Source: Candidatus Streptomyces philanthi (GTDB lineage Bacteria > Actinomycetota > Actinomycetes > Streptomycetales > Streptomycetaceae). Taken from it: 64,000 bases of DNA. Made by a program: the position numbers and the translations under genes. Shown piece by piece: positions 46,218 through 57,131 of the stretch. The stretch is taken from contig CP073042.1 in the NCBI GenBank assembly GCA_018114805.1, positions 1,798,001-1,862,000 on the forward strand, in the 5' to 3' direction. The notes below the pieces were generated by a model. It was not told the origin of the DNA, searched no databases, and saw only the letters and a list, made by a program, of their open reading frames with translations. Numbering within the stretch: the stretch's first letter is position 1; every line of letters begins with the position of its first letter.

Positions 46218-46430
46218 ATGACCAACACCGCCGCGCGCCGGGCCGCGCACTGGGGCCGCCGAGTGCGCTGGTACGTACGCGAGTTCACCGGCGAGGGGAC
46301 GTACGACCGGTACGTCGCACACACCCGAAGGCAGCACCCCGACACCGAGCCGGCCAGTCGCGCCGAGTTCGAGCGGCGGCGGATGGACGAGCGCGAGGCG
46401 GACCCTCGCAACGGCTTCCGCTGCTGCTGA
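46218..46430 (+). CDS. YbdD/YjiX family small protein
   Basis: A 70-aa protein from ATG 46218. HWGRRVRWYVREFTGEGTYD, YVAHTRRQHPDTEPASRAEF and MDEREADPRNGFRCC match the DUF466 (YbdD/YjiX) pattern, including the C-terminal RCC. Genes of this family follow cstA/btsT transporters, as here, 254 bp downstream, and are thought to assist them. Confidence 0.9.
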   Translation: MTNTAARRAAHWGRRVRWYVREFTGEGTYDRYVAHTRRQHPDTEPASRAEFERRRMDEREADPRNGFRCC

Positions 46431-46877
46431 CGCCGCCCCGCCCACGCACCAGTCACCCACCGACCGACCGCCCCCCGCGCCCCACTAGCCACGCACTCAC
46501 GCGGGGGGCGCGGGGTGCCACCGCGTCTCGCCCCGCGCCCGGCGCACGCCGCCGCACGCCATGAACGGCGTCGGCGTCGACATCGGCACCGGCACCGGCG
46601 GTGAAGGCCGCCGGCCCGCAGCGGCCCCACCGCGACCGCGTGCCGCGCGGGCCGCATCCCATTCCCCCCTCTTCGGCCACGGATGTCCGCGCCGACGGTG
46701 ACCGGCGCGTGCCGCGCGCCGCTCCGCGCTGAGCGGGCCGCCAACACGCCGGGGACTGTGACAAGCCACCAATCCAGGGGTGCGCGGCCGAACCGTTCCG
46801 GCCCTTCATGACGGGCCCGACGGACACTCAGACGCCTGGATCGGTTAGCACATCCGTACGGGATTCCCCGTGCCGTG
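46431..46877. other. Intergenic, no gene seen
   Basis: C-rich region between the YbdD gene and the nrd regulatory region. It has only shadow frames. Confidence 0.4.
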
Positions 46878-46919
46878 ACACAAGATGTGGGGGCACACGC
46901 CATCGCCGACACAAGATGT
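46878..46919 (+). promoter_or_regulatory. Pair of NrdR boxes upstream of nrdAB
   Basis: ACACAAGATGT occurs at 46878-46888 and again at 46909-46919, 31 bp apart, or three helical turns. It matches the NrdR-box type (ACAC-A/T-rich-GTGT) reported in front of Streptomyces nrd operons. NrdR represses ribonucleotide reductase genes when dATP is high. Confidence 0.8.
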
Positions 46920-46930
46920 ATGCTCGTGCT

Positions 46931-47031
46931 CGCTGTCGCCGCAGGGGAATCCGGTGCGAATCAGGAACTGTCCCGCAACGGTGTATGTGTGCCGTTTTGC
47001 GCGCCGTGAGTCCGAGGACCTGCCGACAGCG
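46931..47031 (+). promoter_or_regulatory. Cobalamin (B12) riboswitch of the nrdAB operon
   Basis: The closing stem is CGCTGTCG (46931-46938) with CGACAGCG (47024-47031). Inside are GGGAATCCGGTGCGAATC, the GTCCCGCAACGGT block, and GAGTCCGAGGACCTGCC near the 3' side, all signature elements of the adenosylcobalamin aptamer. It sits about 170 bp before nrdA. In Streptomyces B12 represses class Ia reductase through this switch, so the B12-dependent class II enzyme is used when B12 is present. Confidence 0.93.
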
Positions 47032-47198
47032 CGCCCGTGGCCGGACACGCTTGCCGGCCCCGGGCGTCGCATACGTCCGGGCCCCGTGGGTTGGGCCGGT
47101 GGACGCTGCGTGGCATGCCCGACCACAGGTCGTGGCCCGCCCGTGCGCGCCTTCCGTCCCTCCCGCGCGGCTCCCTGCCGAGCGAGGGAGAGCCACCC

Positions 47199-49672
47199 GT
47201 GACCATCGCGCCAGCGGACCCCGTTTCACGCGAGTCCGTCTCAGAGTCAGCGGTCGAAGGAGCCGGCACCGCGCTGTTGCGCGTGCTGACCGACCTCACC
47301 GCCGACCTGCCGGCCACCGACCCCGGAAAGGTCGCCGCCGCCGCGCTGCGCGGACGCCATCCAGGTTCGGACGAGGCAGAGTTGCGGTCGCTCGCGACCG
47401 AGGCGGCAGCCGGTCTGATCGCCGAGGAGCCGCAGTACTCGCGGCTCGCCGCGCGGCTGCTGACCCGGGCCATCGCGGAGGAGGCCGCCGGGCAGGGCGC
47501 GATGTCCTTCTCCGCCTCGGTCGCCGTCGGCCACCGCGAGGGGCTGATCGCGGACGAGACGGCGGACTTCGTCCGCACCCACGCCGCGGCCCTGGACACG
47601 CTGGTGGAGGAGACCAACGCGGCGCGGGCCGGGCACGGCGTGGGCCAGGCCGACGACCGCTTCGGCTACTTCGGCCTGCGTACCCTGCACAGCCGCTACC
47701 TGCTGCGGCACCCGATCACCCGGCAGGTCGTCGAGACCCCGCAGCACTTCCTGCTTCGGGTCGCCTGCGGCCTGGCCGAGGAGGGCTCCGCGCGGGCGCT
47801 GGCCGACGTCAGCGAGCTGTACCGGCTCACCAGCTCGCTGGCGTACCTGTCCAGCTCCCCCACGCTCTTCAACTCCGGCACCCGGCACCCGCAGATGTCC
47901 TCCTGCTACCTGCTGGACTCGCCGCTGGACGAGCTGGACTCGATCTACGACCGGGTACCACCAGGTCGCGCGCCTGTCGAAGCACGCGGGCGGCATCGGC
48001 CTGTCGTACTCGCGCATCCGCTCCCGGGGTTCGCTGATCCGCGGCACCAACGGGCACTCCAACGGCATCGTGCCGTTCCTGCGCACGCTCGACGCCTCGG
48101 TCGCCGCCGTCAACCAGGGCGGCCGACGCAAGGGCGCGGCCTGCGTCTACCTGGAGACCTGGCACGCGGACATCGAGGAGTTCCTCGAACTGCGGGAGAA
48201 CACCGGCGAGGAGGCGCGGCACACGCACAACCTCAACCTCGCGCACTGGATCCCGGACGAGTTCATGCGCCGGGTCGAGGCCGACGAGGACTGGTCGCTG
48301 TTCTCCCCCGCCGACGCACCGGACCTGGTGGACCTGTGGGGCGAGGAGTTCGACGCCGCCTACCGCGCCGCCGAGGCCGCGGGCAGGGCCAGCAAGACGG
48401 TGCCCGCCCGGACGCTGTACGCGCGGATGATGCGTACCCTCGCGCAGACCGGCAACGGCTGGATGACGTTCAAGGACGCCGCCAACCGCACCGCCAACCA
48501 GACCGCCGAGCCCGGCGCCGTGATCCACTCGTCCAACCTGTGCACCGAGATCCTTGAGGTCACGAACGACGGCGAGATCGCGGTCTGCAACCTCGGCTCG
48601 GTCAACCTCGCCGCGCACCTGCGCACGGACGTGGACCCGGCCCAGGTCGCCGACCCGATGGACGCGGTGGACTGGGAGCGGCTGGACCAGACAGTGCGCA
48701 CCGCGGTCACCTTCCTGGACCGCGTGGTGGACATCAACTTCTACCCGACCGAGCAGGCCGGCGCCTCCAACTCCCCCTGGCGCCCGGTGGGCCTGGGCGT
48801 GATGGGCCTCCAGGACGTCTTCTTCCGACTGCGGGTCCCCTTCGACTCGCCGCGGGCCAGGGAGCTGTCCACACGGCTCGCCGAGCGGATCATGCTCGCG
48901 GCGTGCGAGGCGTCCGCCGACCTCGCCGAGCGCCCCCGGGCCGGCTCCAACACGCAGGCCCCCGTCGGCCCGCACCCGGCCTGGGCCGCCACCCGCACCG
49001 CGCGCGGCGTGCTGCACCCGGACCACTACCCGAGCGCCACCGCACACTGGCCCGAGCGCTGGGACGCGCTGCGCGCGGATCGCCAGGACCGGCATGCGCA
49101 ACTCGCTGCTGCTGGCCATCGCGCCGACCGCGACGATCGCCTCCATCGCGGGCGTGTACGAGTGCATCGAGCCGCAGGTCTCCAACCTCTTCAAGCGCGA
49201 GACGCTCAGCGGCGAGTTCCTCCAGGTCAACGCCTACCTGGTGGAGGACCTGAAGCAGCTCGGCGTGTGGGACGCGCAGTCCCGCGACGCGCTGCGCGAG
49301 GCCAACGGGTCGATCCAGGACTTCGGCTGGGTCCCGCAGGAGGTGCGCGACCTGTACCGCACCGCCTGAGAGGTCCCGCAGCGCGCCCTGATCGACATGG
49401 CCGCCGACCGCACCCCGTACCTGGACCAGAGCCAGTCGCTCAACCTCTTCATGGCCCAGCCCACCATCATAGGCAAGCTCAGCTCGATGTACGCGTACGC
49501 CTGGAAGCGCGGCATCAAGACCACGTACTACCTGCGCTCGTGCCCGGCCACCCGGATCGCGCACTCGGCGCGCGGCGTGGACGCGGCGGCCAGCGCACCC
49601 GTACCCGCCCAGCAGACGCCCGCCGAAGCCGACGCGGTCGCCTGCTCTGTCGAAAACCCCGAATCCTGCTAG
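47199..49672 (+). CDS. nrdA: Class Ia ribonucleoside-diphosphate reductase alpha subunit NrdA (frameshifts and one in-frame TGA)
   Basis: The GTG at 47199 follows GAGGGAG and gives [37 protein letters not shown] includes the first redox Cys. An indel near 47955 precedes [28 protein letters not shown] holds the radical Cys and Glu. A further region of indels lies near 48935-49085. TGA at 49367-49369 replaces the Trp of [23 protein letters not shown] and the C-terminal CSVENPESC redox pair end the protein. The reconstruction has about 824 aa. It reduces ribonucleoside diphosphates to deoxy forms together with NrdB. Confidence 0.9.
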
Positions 49673-49674
49673 GC

Positions 49675-50737
49675 ATGCCAGTGACCAGCCCGGCCACCAC
49701 CGACACCACCAGCGCCACCGGCGAGGCGGTCACGGTGCGCAAGAACCTGCTCGACCCGGGCTTCGAGCTGACCCTGCGGCCGATGCGCTACCCGGAGTTT
49801 TACGACCGCTACCGCGACGCGATCACGAACACCTGGACCGTCGAGGAGGTGGACCTCCACTCCGACGTCGCCGACCTGGCCAAGCTCTCGCCGGGCGAGC
49901 AGCACATGATCGGCCGCCTGGTCGCGTTCTTCGCCACGGGCGACTCAATCGTGGCCAACAACCTCGTGCTGACGCTGTACAAGCACATCAACTCGCCCGA
50001 GGCCAGGCTGTACCTGTCGCGGCAGTTGTTCGAGGAGGCCGTGCACGTCCAGTTCTACCTGACGCTGCTCGACACCTACCTGCTCGACCCGGACGACCGC
50101 GCCGCGGCGTTCGACGCCGTGGAGAACATCCCCATCCATCCGCGAGAAGGCGCAGTTCTGCTTCAAGTGGATCGACGAGGTGGAGAAGCTCGACCGGTTA
50201 GAGTCCAAGGCCGACCGGCGGCGCTTCCTGCTCAACCTGATCTGCTTCGCCGCCTACGTCGAGGGCCTCTTCTTCTACGGGGCGTTCGCCTACGTGTACT
50301 GGTTCCGCTCCCGCGGCCTGCTGCACGGCCTGGCGACCGGCACCAACTGGGTCTTCCGCGACGAGTTCATGCACATGGAGTTCGCGTTCTCGGTCGTGGA
50401 CACCGGTCCGCGCGGAGGAGCCCGACCTCTTCGACGAGGAGATGGGCCGGCAGGTCACGGCGATGCTGGAGGAGGCCGTCGAGGCCGAGTTGCAGTTCGC
50501 GCGCGACCTGTGCGGCGAGGGGCTACCCGGCATGAACACCGAGTCGATGCGCGCCTACCTGGAGTGCGTCGCCGACCAGCGGCTGCTCCGCCTTGGCCTG
50601 CCGGTCCGGCACGGAGAACCCCTTCTCCTTCATGGAGTTGCAGAACGTCGCAGGAGCTGACGAACTTCTTCGAGCGACGGGCCTCAGCCTACCAGGTCGC
50701 CGTGGAGGGCTCGGTCTCCTTCGACGACGAGTTCTAG
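49675..50737 (+). CDS. nrdB: Class Ia ribonucleotide reductase beta subunit NrdB (three frameshifts)
   Basis: The ATG at 49675 is two bases after the nrdA stop. Iron ligands appear in HDxx-like order: SRQLFEEAVHVQFYLTLLDT (Glu, Glu, His) and FRDEFMHMEFAFSVVD (Asp/Glu and His). Indels near 50140, 50405 and 50610 break the frame between KAQFCFKWIDEVEKLDRLES, VTAMLEEAVEAELQFARDLC and NFFERRASAYQVAVEGSVSF. The end DDEF is normal. The reconstruction has about 353 aa. It makes the tyrosyl (or metal-bound) radical for NrdA. No nrdS-like gene follows, unlike the S. coelicolor nrdABS operon. Confidence 0.9.
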
Positions 50738-51124
50738 GCACGGCTCGCGACACCCGGACCGGCGTCGACACCGGCACGTGCGCCGGCACCGGGACCGGCC
50801 TCGTCTGACGAGCGCGGGGCGCGCACCTTCCGGGGCGCGCCCCGCTTCGCGTCGTTGCTGCCAGGCACCGTCCGGCCAGGGCGGGACGGGCCGGGTGGGA
50901 CGGACCGGGTGGGCCCGCGGGGACGTGGCGCCTCGCTGGCGTTCGGCGCACCACCGGCGGTTGGTTCCGCCGCCCGCGCTGACCGCCGTCGGCGTGGCCA
51001 ACTCCCCGCGCCGACGGCCGGGTTGGCCGGCCCCTCGCGGCACCCCAGCCCCGCACGCCGACGAGGCGCCGCCCACCGGAGTACCGGTCGACGGCAGCCC
51101 GTGGCCCTGCCGTTACGGGGCGAG
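50738..51124. other. Intergenic, terminator only
   Basis: 387 bp between convergent nrdB and def. It contains the hairpin at 50814-50845. No gene is supported, and in particular no AraC-type nrdS. Confidence 0.45.
50814..50845 (+). terminator. Terminator after nrdB
   Basis: GCGGGGCGCG (50814-50823) and CGCGCCCCGC (50836-50845) form a perfect 10-bp G/C stem with a 12-base loop, in the gap between the convergent nrdB and def genes. Confidence 0.7.
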
Positions 51125-51781
51125 TCAGGCGTTGGGCACCGTCTCGTAGCGCGGCGTGCCCTCTTCCATCTGGCGCAGGGCGTGCTTGCGGTCCCGCTTG
51201 GAGAGCCGGTCGATGTACAGGTAGCCGTACAGGTGATCCGTCTCGTGCTGGAGGCAGCGCGCGAAGTAACCCGTGCCCCTGACCTTGATCGGCTTGCCCT
51301 GGGCGTCCTGGCCGCGCACCTCGGCGTAGTCCGGGCGGGCCAGCGAGGTGTACGCGGTGGGCACCGAGAGGCAGCCCTCGTTGGAGTCGTCCAGGTTGCG
51401 GCGCTCGGCGGGCAGCTCGATGAGGACCGGGTTGCAGACGACGCCGACGTGCCGTACGCCCTCGTCGTCCATGCAGTCGTAGACGAAGACCTTGCGGTCC
51501 ACGCCGATCTGGTTGGCGGCCAGGCCGACGCCCTCGGCCGCGCGCTGGCTGGCGAACATGTCGTCGATCAGCGCGGCCAGCTCGTCGTCGAAGGCGGTGA
51601 CGTCCTGGCACTCCTTGTGCAGCACCGGATTGCCCACCACGGTGATCGTGCGGGCCGTGCCGCGCTCGCAGTGCGCCTGCTCCCGCTCCGGGCAGTCCTG
51701 GGTGTCGATGACGAACCCGTCCTCCGCCTCCGGCAGTGAGGACCCCTCGTTCACCTGCTGGTCGGTCTCTTGCTGCGCCAT
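51125..51781 (-). CDS. def: Peptide deformylase
   Basis: A 218-aa protein from the ATG at 51779-51781. The three motifs are present: [21 protein letters not shown] (zinc/iron Cys) and [14 protein letters not shown] (HExxH-type HETDH). A 45-residue polar N-terminal extension precedes the core ([20 protein letters not shown]). It removes the formyl group from nascent protein N-termini. It is convergent with nrdB. The frame is intact, as expected for a core housekeeping gene. Confidence 0.95.
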   Translation of the reverse strand: MAQQETDQQVNEGSSLPEAEDGFVIDTQDCPEREQAHCERGTARTITVVGNPVLHKECQDVTAFDDELAALIDDMFASQRAAEGVGLAANQIGVDRKVFVYDCMDDEGVRHVGVVCNPVLIELPAERRNLDDSNEGCLSVPTAYTSLARPDYAEVRGQDAQGKPIKVRGTGYFARCLQHETDHLYGYLYIDRLSKRDRKHALRQMEEGTPRYETVPNA

Positions 51782-51821
51782 GGTCCGCCGTAAGCCTTCC
51801 TGGAATCCCTGCTTCGTCGCC

Positions 51822-53057
51822 CTACAGGGTACGGGCATCGCCGGGCGCCCGGCCCGCGCTCGCCCAGCCCGGGGCCGCCCCCGGGCCGCCCCGGGCCGGC
51901 CACGGGGCTCTCCGGGCGCCCGTGCCGCGCGGGCCACGGCCGGCGGCCGTGCGCGGCCCGGCCTGAGCAGACCTCTTCCAGGTCCCGCCATTCGCGGGTG
52001 TCCGGGCTGTCCGCGACCCAGCCGTCGAGCAGGCCGCGCACCAGGCCGGCCGGGACCGCGAGCCGCACTCGCGCTCGGGGACCCACAGCGACCCGGAGCC
52101 CGCCGTGCGGTGCCCGAGCAGGCCCGGGTGGCCCGGTTCGCTGTGGTCGTGCGGGTCCAGGTGCTCGCCGTCGCCCTCGTCGCTCGGCATCCGGCTCTCG
52201 GAGCAGGAGCGGCACAGCAGCCGCACCGACGACGACCAGTCCTCCGCCGCGAAACCGGCGTCCGCCGCCAGCCGCTCCAGGGCGTCCCGGTCGGCCTCGC
52301 GGGCCGCCTCGATGAGGACGACCCAGGTCGAGACGGGCGAGGGCGCCCACAGTTCGATCTCGTCGAAGACGGGGTAGGACGGGCCGGCGGCGGTGGTGCG
52401 CTCCCCGTGCGGGACCCCGTCGTGCAGCACGACCTCGCCCCAGCGCCGGCCGGAGGACGGCAGCGGGATGCTCAGCACCTCGATCCGGGCCGGGTCAAGG
52501 CGGCGGCCCCAGACGACCTCGGCCTCGCCCTCGGGCGAGAGCCGCACCGCCGCGCTGCCCAGGTCCATGTCCACCGGGGCGCTGCCGGGCCCCGAGGTGG
52601 CCGCCTGGTCGCCGCGCGTCTTCAGGCCGTACGCCTGCCAGGCCCGGCGGGCCAGCGGCCAGTCCTGGAGCGCGGTGGCCGCGATGCCCACGTTCCACAA
52701 GTCGGGGGCCCCGGAGTCCCGGTCGAGGAGTGCGACGGCGCGCAGCCCGGCGGCGCGCGCCCGCTCCCAGTCGTGCCGGAACTTGTGCAGCAGGGCCAGG
52801 TTGAACCAGGACTCGGAGAGCCAGGGCTCCAGATCGACGGCGCGCGTCAGCAGCGCGCCCGCGTCCTCGTACCGGCCGTAGCCGATGAGCGTGAACGCGC
52901 GGTCGGTGGCCTGCCGCCAGGAGGCGGATGGCCGGCGCCGCACCTTGCCGAAGATCCTCACGATTCCCGGCTGCCGATTGCTGCGTCGTTCCGCGCCGGT
53001 GCCCTTGCGGGCGGCGTCGCCCTCCCTGACGACAACCTGCCACATCTTCACGGACAT
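51822..53057 (-). CDS. Tetratricopeptide-repeat protein (3' frameshift)
   Basis: The ATG at 53055-53057 gives [23 protein letters not shown]-like helices follow ([40 protein letters not shown]), then a beta-rich half ([40 protein letters not shown]) and a late Cys pair ([11 protein letters not shown]). An indel near 52070 shifts the tail; the likely true continuation is [20 protein letters not shown]. The stop is uncertain. It is conserved in streptomycetes, to my recollection, without a known role. Confidence 0.7.
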   Translation of the reverse strand: MSVKMWQVVVREGDAARKGTGAERRSNRQPGIVRIFGKVRRRPSASWRQATDRAFTLIGYGRYEDAGALLTRAVDLEPWLSESWFNLALLHKFRHDWERARAAGLRAVALLDRDSGAPDLWNVGIAATALQDWPLARRAWQAYGLKTRGDQAATSGPGSAPVDMDLGSAAVRLSPEGEAEVVWGRRLDPARIEVLSIPLPSSGRRWGEVVLHDGVPHGERTTAAGPSYPVFDEIELWAPSPVSTWVVLIEAAREADRDALERLAADAGFAAEDWSSSVRLLCRSCSESRMPSDEGDGEHLDPHDHSEPGHPGLLGHRTAGSGSLWVPERECGSRSRPAWCAACSTAGSRTARTPANGGTWKRSAQAGPRTAAGRGPRGTGARRAPWPARGGPGAAPGWASAGRAPGDARTL

Positions 53058-53290
53058 CTCAGCCCGGCCCCTGCGATTGCGTCGGAGCAGCGTGTGCGCT
53101 ACTGCTCTCCTTGCCGCTGGCCTGAGCCGCGACACCCCCTGCTCCGCATCCAACCATGCCCAATTCTGGGCCCCGCTCATTACCCACGGGTTGTGACAAG
53201 GGCCTGCCAGCTTCGCGGCCGCCACGCCACCGGGCGGGCCGTACGGCGGTGCACATCCGTTTAGCGGAAGGTGAGTTTCGCAGGACGGTA

Positions 53291-54747
53291 TCAGGTGTCG
53301 GCGTCGCGACGCACCACCCGGGCCAGCGCGGCCACCACCTCCGGGTCGTACTCCCGCTCCGTCCGCTCCCACAGCCGCCGCAGCGCCCACGGGCACCCCA
53401 CCCGCCGCCGCGCGCCCCTCGCCGACATCGCGCCCCGCGCGGGGGCGCGCCAGGATCACCCGTGAGATCCGCGTACGCGTTGACCACCCGGATGACGCGC
53501 GCCGGCAACGGCTGTTCGCGGTACGGGGCGGCCTGCCGCTCGACCGCGTCGGCGACCTCGGCGGGCATGCCCGTCTGGCGTACGACGGCGCCCCCGAGTC
53601 GGGCTATGCGCTGCGCCTCAGGGGCGGGCAGCGGCTCGGTGGCGCCGGCCGGGTACGGGTCCACCAGGGAGAGTTGGCCCACGTCGTGCAGGAGGGCCGC
53701 GTCCTCGATGACGGCGAGCGCGCGGTCGGGAAGGCCAAGCTCCCGGCCGACCGCCCGGCCGAGCCGGGCGACCCGCCGCGCGTGGCCCGGCGGCGTGTAG
53801 CCGGCGATCTCCGTGGCGCGGGCCAGTGAGGCGACGGTCTGCCGGTCGGCCTCGCGCCCGGCCGCGCGCCGGCGCACCGCCAACTGCGCGAGCAGCAGAG
53901 GCACACCGCAGAGCGGCAGCGCCCACTCCCCCGCCGTGGCCACCGCGAGCGCCAGCACCACCGACGCCGCGCACACCGCCGCCCCCACCACGTGCCGGTC
54001 CCGCACCTCCGCGCCGAGCAGGCGCGCGTACGGGCCGTCGCCGCCCGCCCGCGCGAACAGCGCGGCCAGCGCCGCCTCGCTCAGCACAGCGAGCCCGAGG
54101 AGCGCGAGCAGGCAGGGTACGACGAGCGGCTCGGAGCTCATACGCAGGGCCAACGGCGTCCCGTCGTGAAGGAGTTAGCAGCCGACGGCGGCGCAGGCGA
54201 CCGCGAGCACCCGGCGCGCGACGCGCTCCGGGTGGGCCGACTGACCGAGCGCCACGGGGGGCACGAGACCGGCCAGGCTGGCGGCGACGACCGCGACGGC
54301 CTGCGCCCAGCCGAACGGACCGCTCACCACGGCCACTTCACCGCCCGCCCCCGCCACCTCCCCGAGCTCCACGTAGCCGAGCGCGCCGGTCGTGGCCAGC
54401 GGGGCCGGCTCCCGGCACCGGGCCGGCGCGACCCGGCAGCGGGCCGCCTCCCCGACGGCGATCAGCGCGCCGAAGGCGAGCGCCGTGCCCGGCGCCACCA
54501 CGCCGCGCCGGGCCGTCAGGCCGAGCGCGACCACGGAGAGCACGAGGGCGGCTCCGTAGGCGGCGATAGCGAAGGCGGGGACGGGGGCGAGGCCGGGGGC
54601 GGCGGGGGCTCCGCCGGGGTGTTGGCGCTCGGCCTGGTGCGCCCGGCGCCGCTCGCGCCGCGCCCCTCGCTCCCCGCGCCCACCGGTCGCGCCCTGCGCG
54701 GCGGGGCGCGCCGGCTGGTCCGGCGCGGACGCGTCAGCCCTGGCCAT
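53291..54747 (-). CDS. Membrane-anchored HD-domain phosphohydrolase (in-frame TAA and a frameshift)
   Basis: The ATG at 54745-54747 gives MARADASAPDQPARPAAQGA. The membrane half follows (FAIAAYGAALVLSVVALGLT; VAVVAASLAGLVPPVALG). TAA at 54175-54177 interrupts in frame before LLHDGTPLALRMSSEPLVV. The HD domain is GYTPPGHARRVARLGRAVGR then VIEDAALLHDVGQLSLVDPY, with HD present but the GYP part replaced. An indel near 53450 precedes EYDPEVVAALARVVRRDADT, the end at TGA 53291-53293. It is paralogous to the next gene and overlaps it by 14 bp. It may act on cyclic dinucleotides; this is inferred. Confidence 0.75.
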
Positions 54748-56642
54748 CGGTTCGCGGGGGGCGGCGCACCGCGTGCGCGGGGGCGGCAACCGACCTCAGG
54801 ACGCCGGCGCGCGGGAACGCGAGATCGCCGGACAGTTCGGAAACGCCGCACGCGCCCGACGGACCGGGGGCCGCGCCCCCACCCGCCGCCGGGCCGGCCC
54901 GCTCGCCGAGTCCTCCGGAGAACGCGTCGTCCCGCTCCGCGTCCACCGTCCACAACCCGCCTGATTCGGGGGCCAGTTCACGTCCGACCCAGGCGCGCTC
55001 GGCGTCCGACGACGCGTCACACGCGGTGTCGCCACACTTGCTGTCGCCACACTCGCTGCCGCCACACCCGGCGTCGTACGCGGCGCCCGGGTAGGCCGCG
55101 CCCGCGCGGTCGTGCGGCGCGTCGACGTCGTCCCGATCGCCCGCCACCGCCCGCGCGTTGCCGCCGTCGCCCGCCACCCCGCACGCCCCGGCGCCCGTGG
55201 TGCCGCACGCGGCTCCCGCCGCCCCGTCGCGCTCGTCCGATCCAGCGACGGCGCACGAGCCGTCCGCCCCGGCCCCCTCGCCCGCCCCGGTCACCTCCGG
55301 GGGAACGGCCTCGGGTTGCCAGCCGTGCCGGTCCAGCGCGTGCACCATGCGGGGGTCGAACTGCGAGCCGGCGCAGCGCCGGAGCTCCTCCACGGCCACG
55401 GACACCGGGCGCGCGCGGCGGTAGCTGCGGGTCGAGGTCATGGCGTCGAAGGCGTCGGCCACCGCCACCACCCGGGCCACCTCGGGGATGTCGCACCCGG
55501 CGAGGCCGTACGGGTACCCACTGCCGTCCAGCCGCTCGTGGTGGTGCAAGATCGCCGACCGGGCCTCCGCCAGGCACGCGATGTCGCGCACCATCGCGTC
55601 CCCGTGCTCCGGATGCAGCTCGATGACACAGCGTTCCTGCGGGGTCAACGGGCCGTTCTTGCGCAGCAGTCGGGTCGGCACGCCGAGCTTGCCGACGTCG
55701 TGCAGCACCCCGGCCACCCGTAGCACCTCAAGCCGCTCCGCCGCCATTCCCAGCTCGCGGGCGATCAACACCGAGGCCGCTCCCACACGTTCGCCGTGTC
55801 CGCGCGTGTAGCGGTCCTTGAGATCGACGGCCTGCACCAGGGCGCGCACGGCCGCGTGGTGCGTGGCGCGCTCGGGCGCCCGGGGGCCGAAGGCCCAGCC
55901 GGCGACGGAGATCGGCACCAGCGCGAGGAGCGCCGCCGGCGGCCCGTAGGGGCCGTGCCACAACAGCGCCATCACCGGCCCCACCAGCCCGTGCACGGCA
56001 TACGGGGCGCAGGAGACGCACAGGTCACGGGGGCGACCCCGCCCCGCGCGGCGGCCACCGAGGGCGGCCCGCGCCCCGCGGTCCAGGACCGCCTGGAGCA
56101 GTCCGTACGCGAGCGCCGCCCCGGTCGCGGGCAGGAGCGCGCGTGGCGGGTCGGCGGCGGCGAGGGCGGCCGGGCCGCCGAGCGCGGCGAAGGCCGCGGC
56201 GCTCCCGTACGTGGCGAGGGCGAGCCGGGCGGGAGCGCCAGCCACGGCTAACGGTGGCCGGCCCACCGCCCGGTTCGGCGGGCGCGGCCCGGCCGACGAG
56301 GGCGCCGGGGACGGGGACAAGCGCCGCGGCGGCGGGCGGCAACAGAAAAGCCCCGGCCAAGAGCACGGGGCTGCACCAGTCGAAGGGCGGGCGGCTGGCC
56401 GGGGCAGTGGTGCCGTGCGGGGAGCGGCGGAGCGCGGCCCGACAGCCCTCGTACCCGAGCGGCAGCAGCGCCATCGGGAACCAGGCGTCGGCACCGACGC
56501 CGCCGGGGCCCGTGACCGGCTCGGCGACGTCGCCGCCCAGCGCCGCGGACGGGGCGGTGACCAGGGCCGGAGCGGCACAATAGGCCGCCGCGCACACGGC
56601 ACCGACGATGTAGAGGCGCGCGGTTTGCGGGAGCGTCCGCAC
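54734..56642 (-). CDS. HD-GYP-type phosphohydrolase with membrane N-terminus and Cys-rich tail (frameshifted)
   Basis: The GTG at 56640-56642 follows GGGGGAGGAGG. Membrane segments start with LYIVGAVCAAAYCAAPALV, and an indel near 56275 lies in this half. The HD-GYP domain is complete: DRYTRGHGERVGAASVLIAR, VLHDVGKLGVPTRLLRKNG, and ILHHHERLDGSGYPYGLAG (HHE and GYP). VVAVADAFDAMTSTRSYRRA follows. After about residue 430 is an unusual 200-residue low-complexity tail with near-repeats (SECGDSKCGDTACDA). The family degrades cyclic di-GMP. It shares an overlap with the downstream paralogue. Confidence 0.8.
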
Positions 56643-57131
56643 GGTCCCCTCCTCCCCCAGTCGCACGGGCTTCGACGTCAGGTTGGGGAGAATAGGACGA
56701 CCGCGTGGGAAAAACGTCCACTCGGGTGGAATCAGTTGCTCGGCGGGAACAGATACACACCTTCGGGTGACAGTCAGATGGCGTGGCGGTGGCCCCCGGC
56801 ACGGCGCCCGCCCGCACGTTCGACACCCACATGGACGCCACCCCACCGCGAGCCCCACCGCACGCCGACGCCTCTCGCGCCGGGCCGCGCCGGCGCCCCG
56901 GTCCGCCACCCAGACCGTCTCGCCCCGCCAACTCCGCCGTCCTGCGACGGAGTTGGACGCGGATTACCGACAGCCCGACAACGGTAGGAGGCCGACGGCA
57001 GGCCGACGGCACACGTACGTCCGCCCCGTACGCCGGGGCATGCGGATGCCGACGGCGTGCGGGGCGGACGTGTGGAGGAGATCGAAACGCTGGGCGACGC
57101 GGCTCCGAGGGCCGGGCCGAAGCCGGGCGCG
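56643..57131. other. Intergenic between rsrA and the HD-GYP gene
   Basis: 489 bp. An A/T-richer stretch near 56680-56770 probably holds the HD-GYP promoter. No gene is supported in either strand. Confidence 0.4.

Noticed and set aside
52000..53264. Long forward frame opposite the TPR gene
   Set aside because: Composition is Arg/Gly/Pro-rich without domains; the reverse strand has clear TPR sequence.
53992..55626. 544-codon forward frame across the HD-domain genes
   Set aside because: Extreme Arg/Pro content in the second half; the HD-GYP motifs are on the reverse strand.
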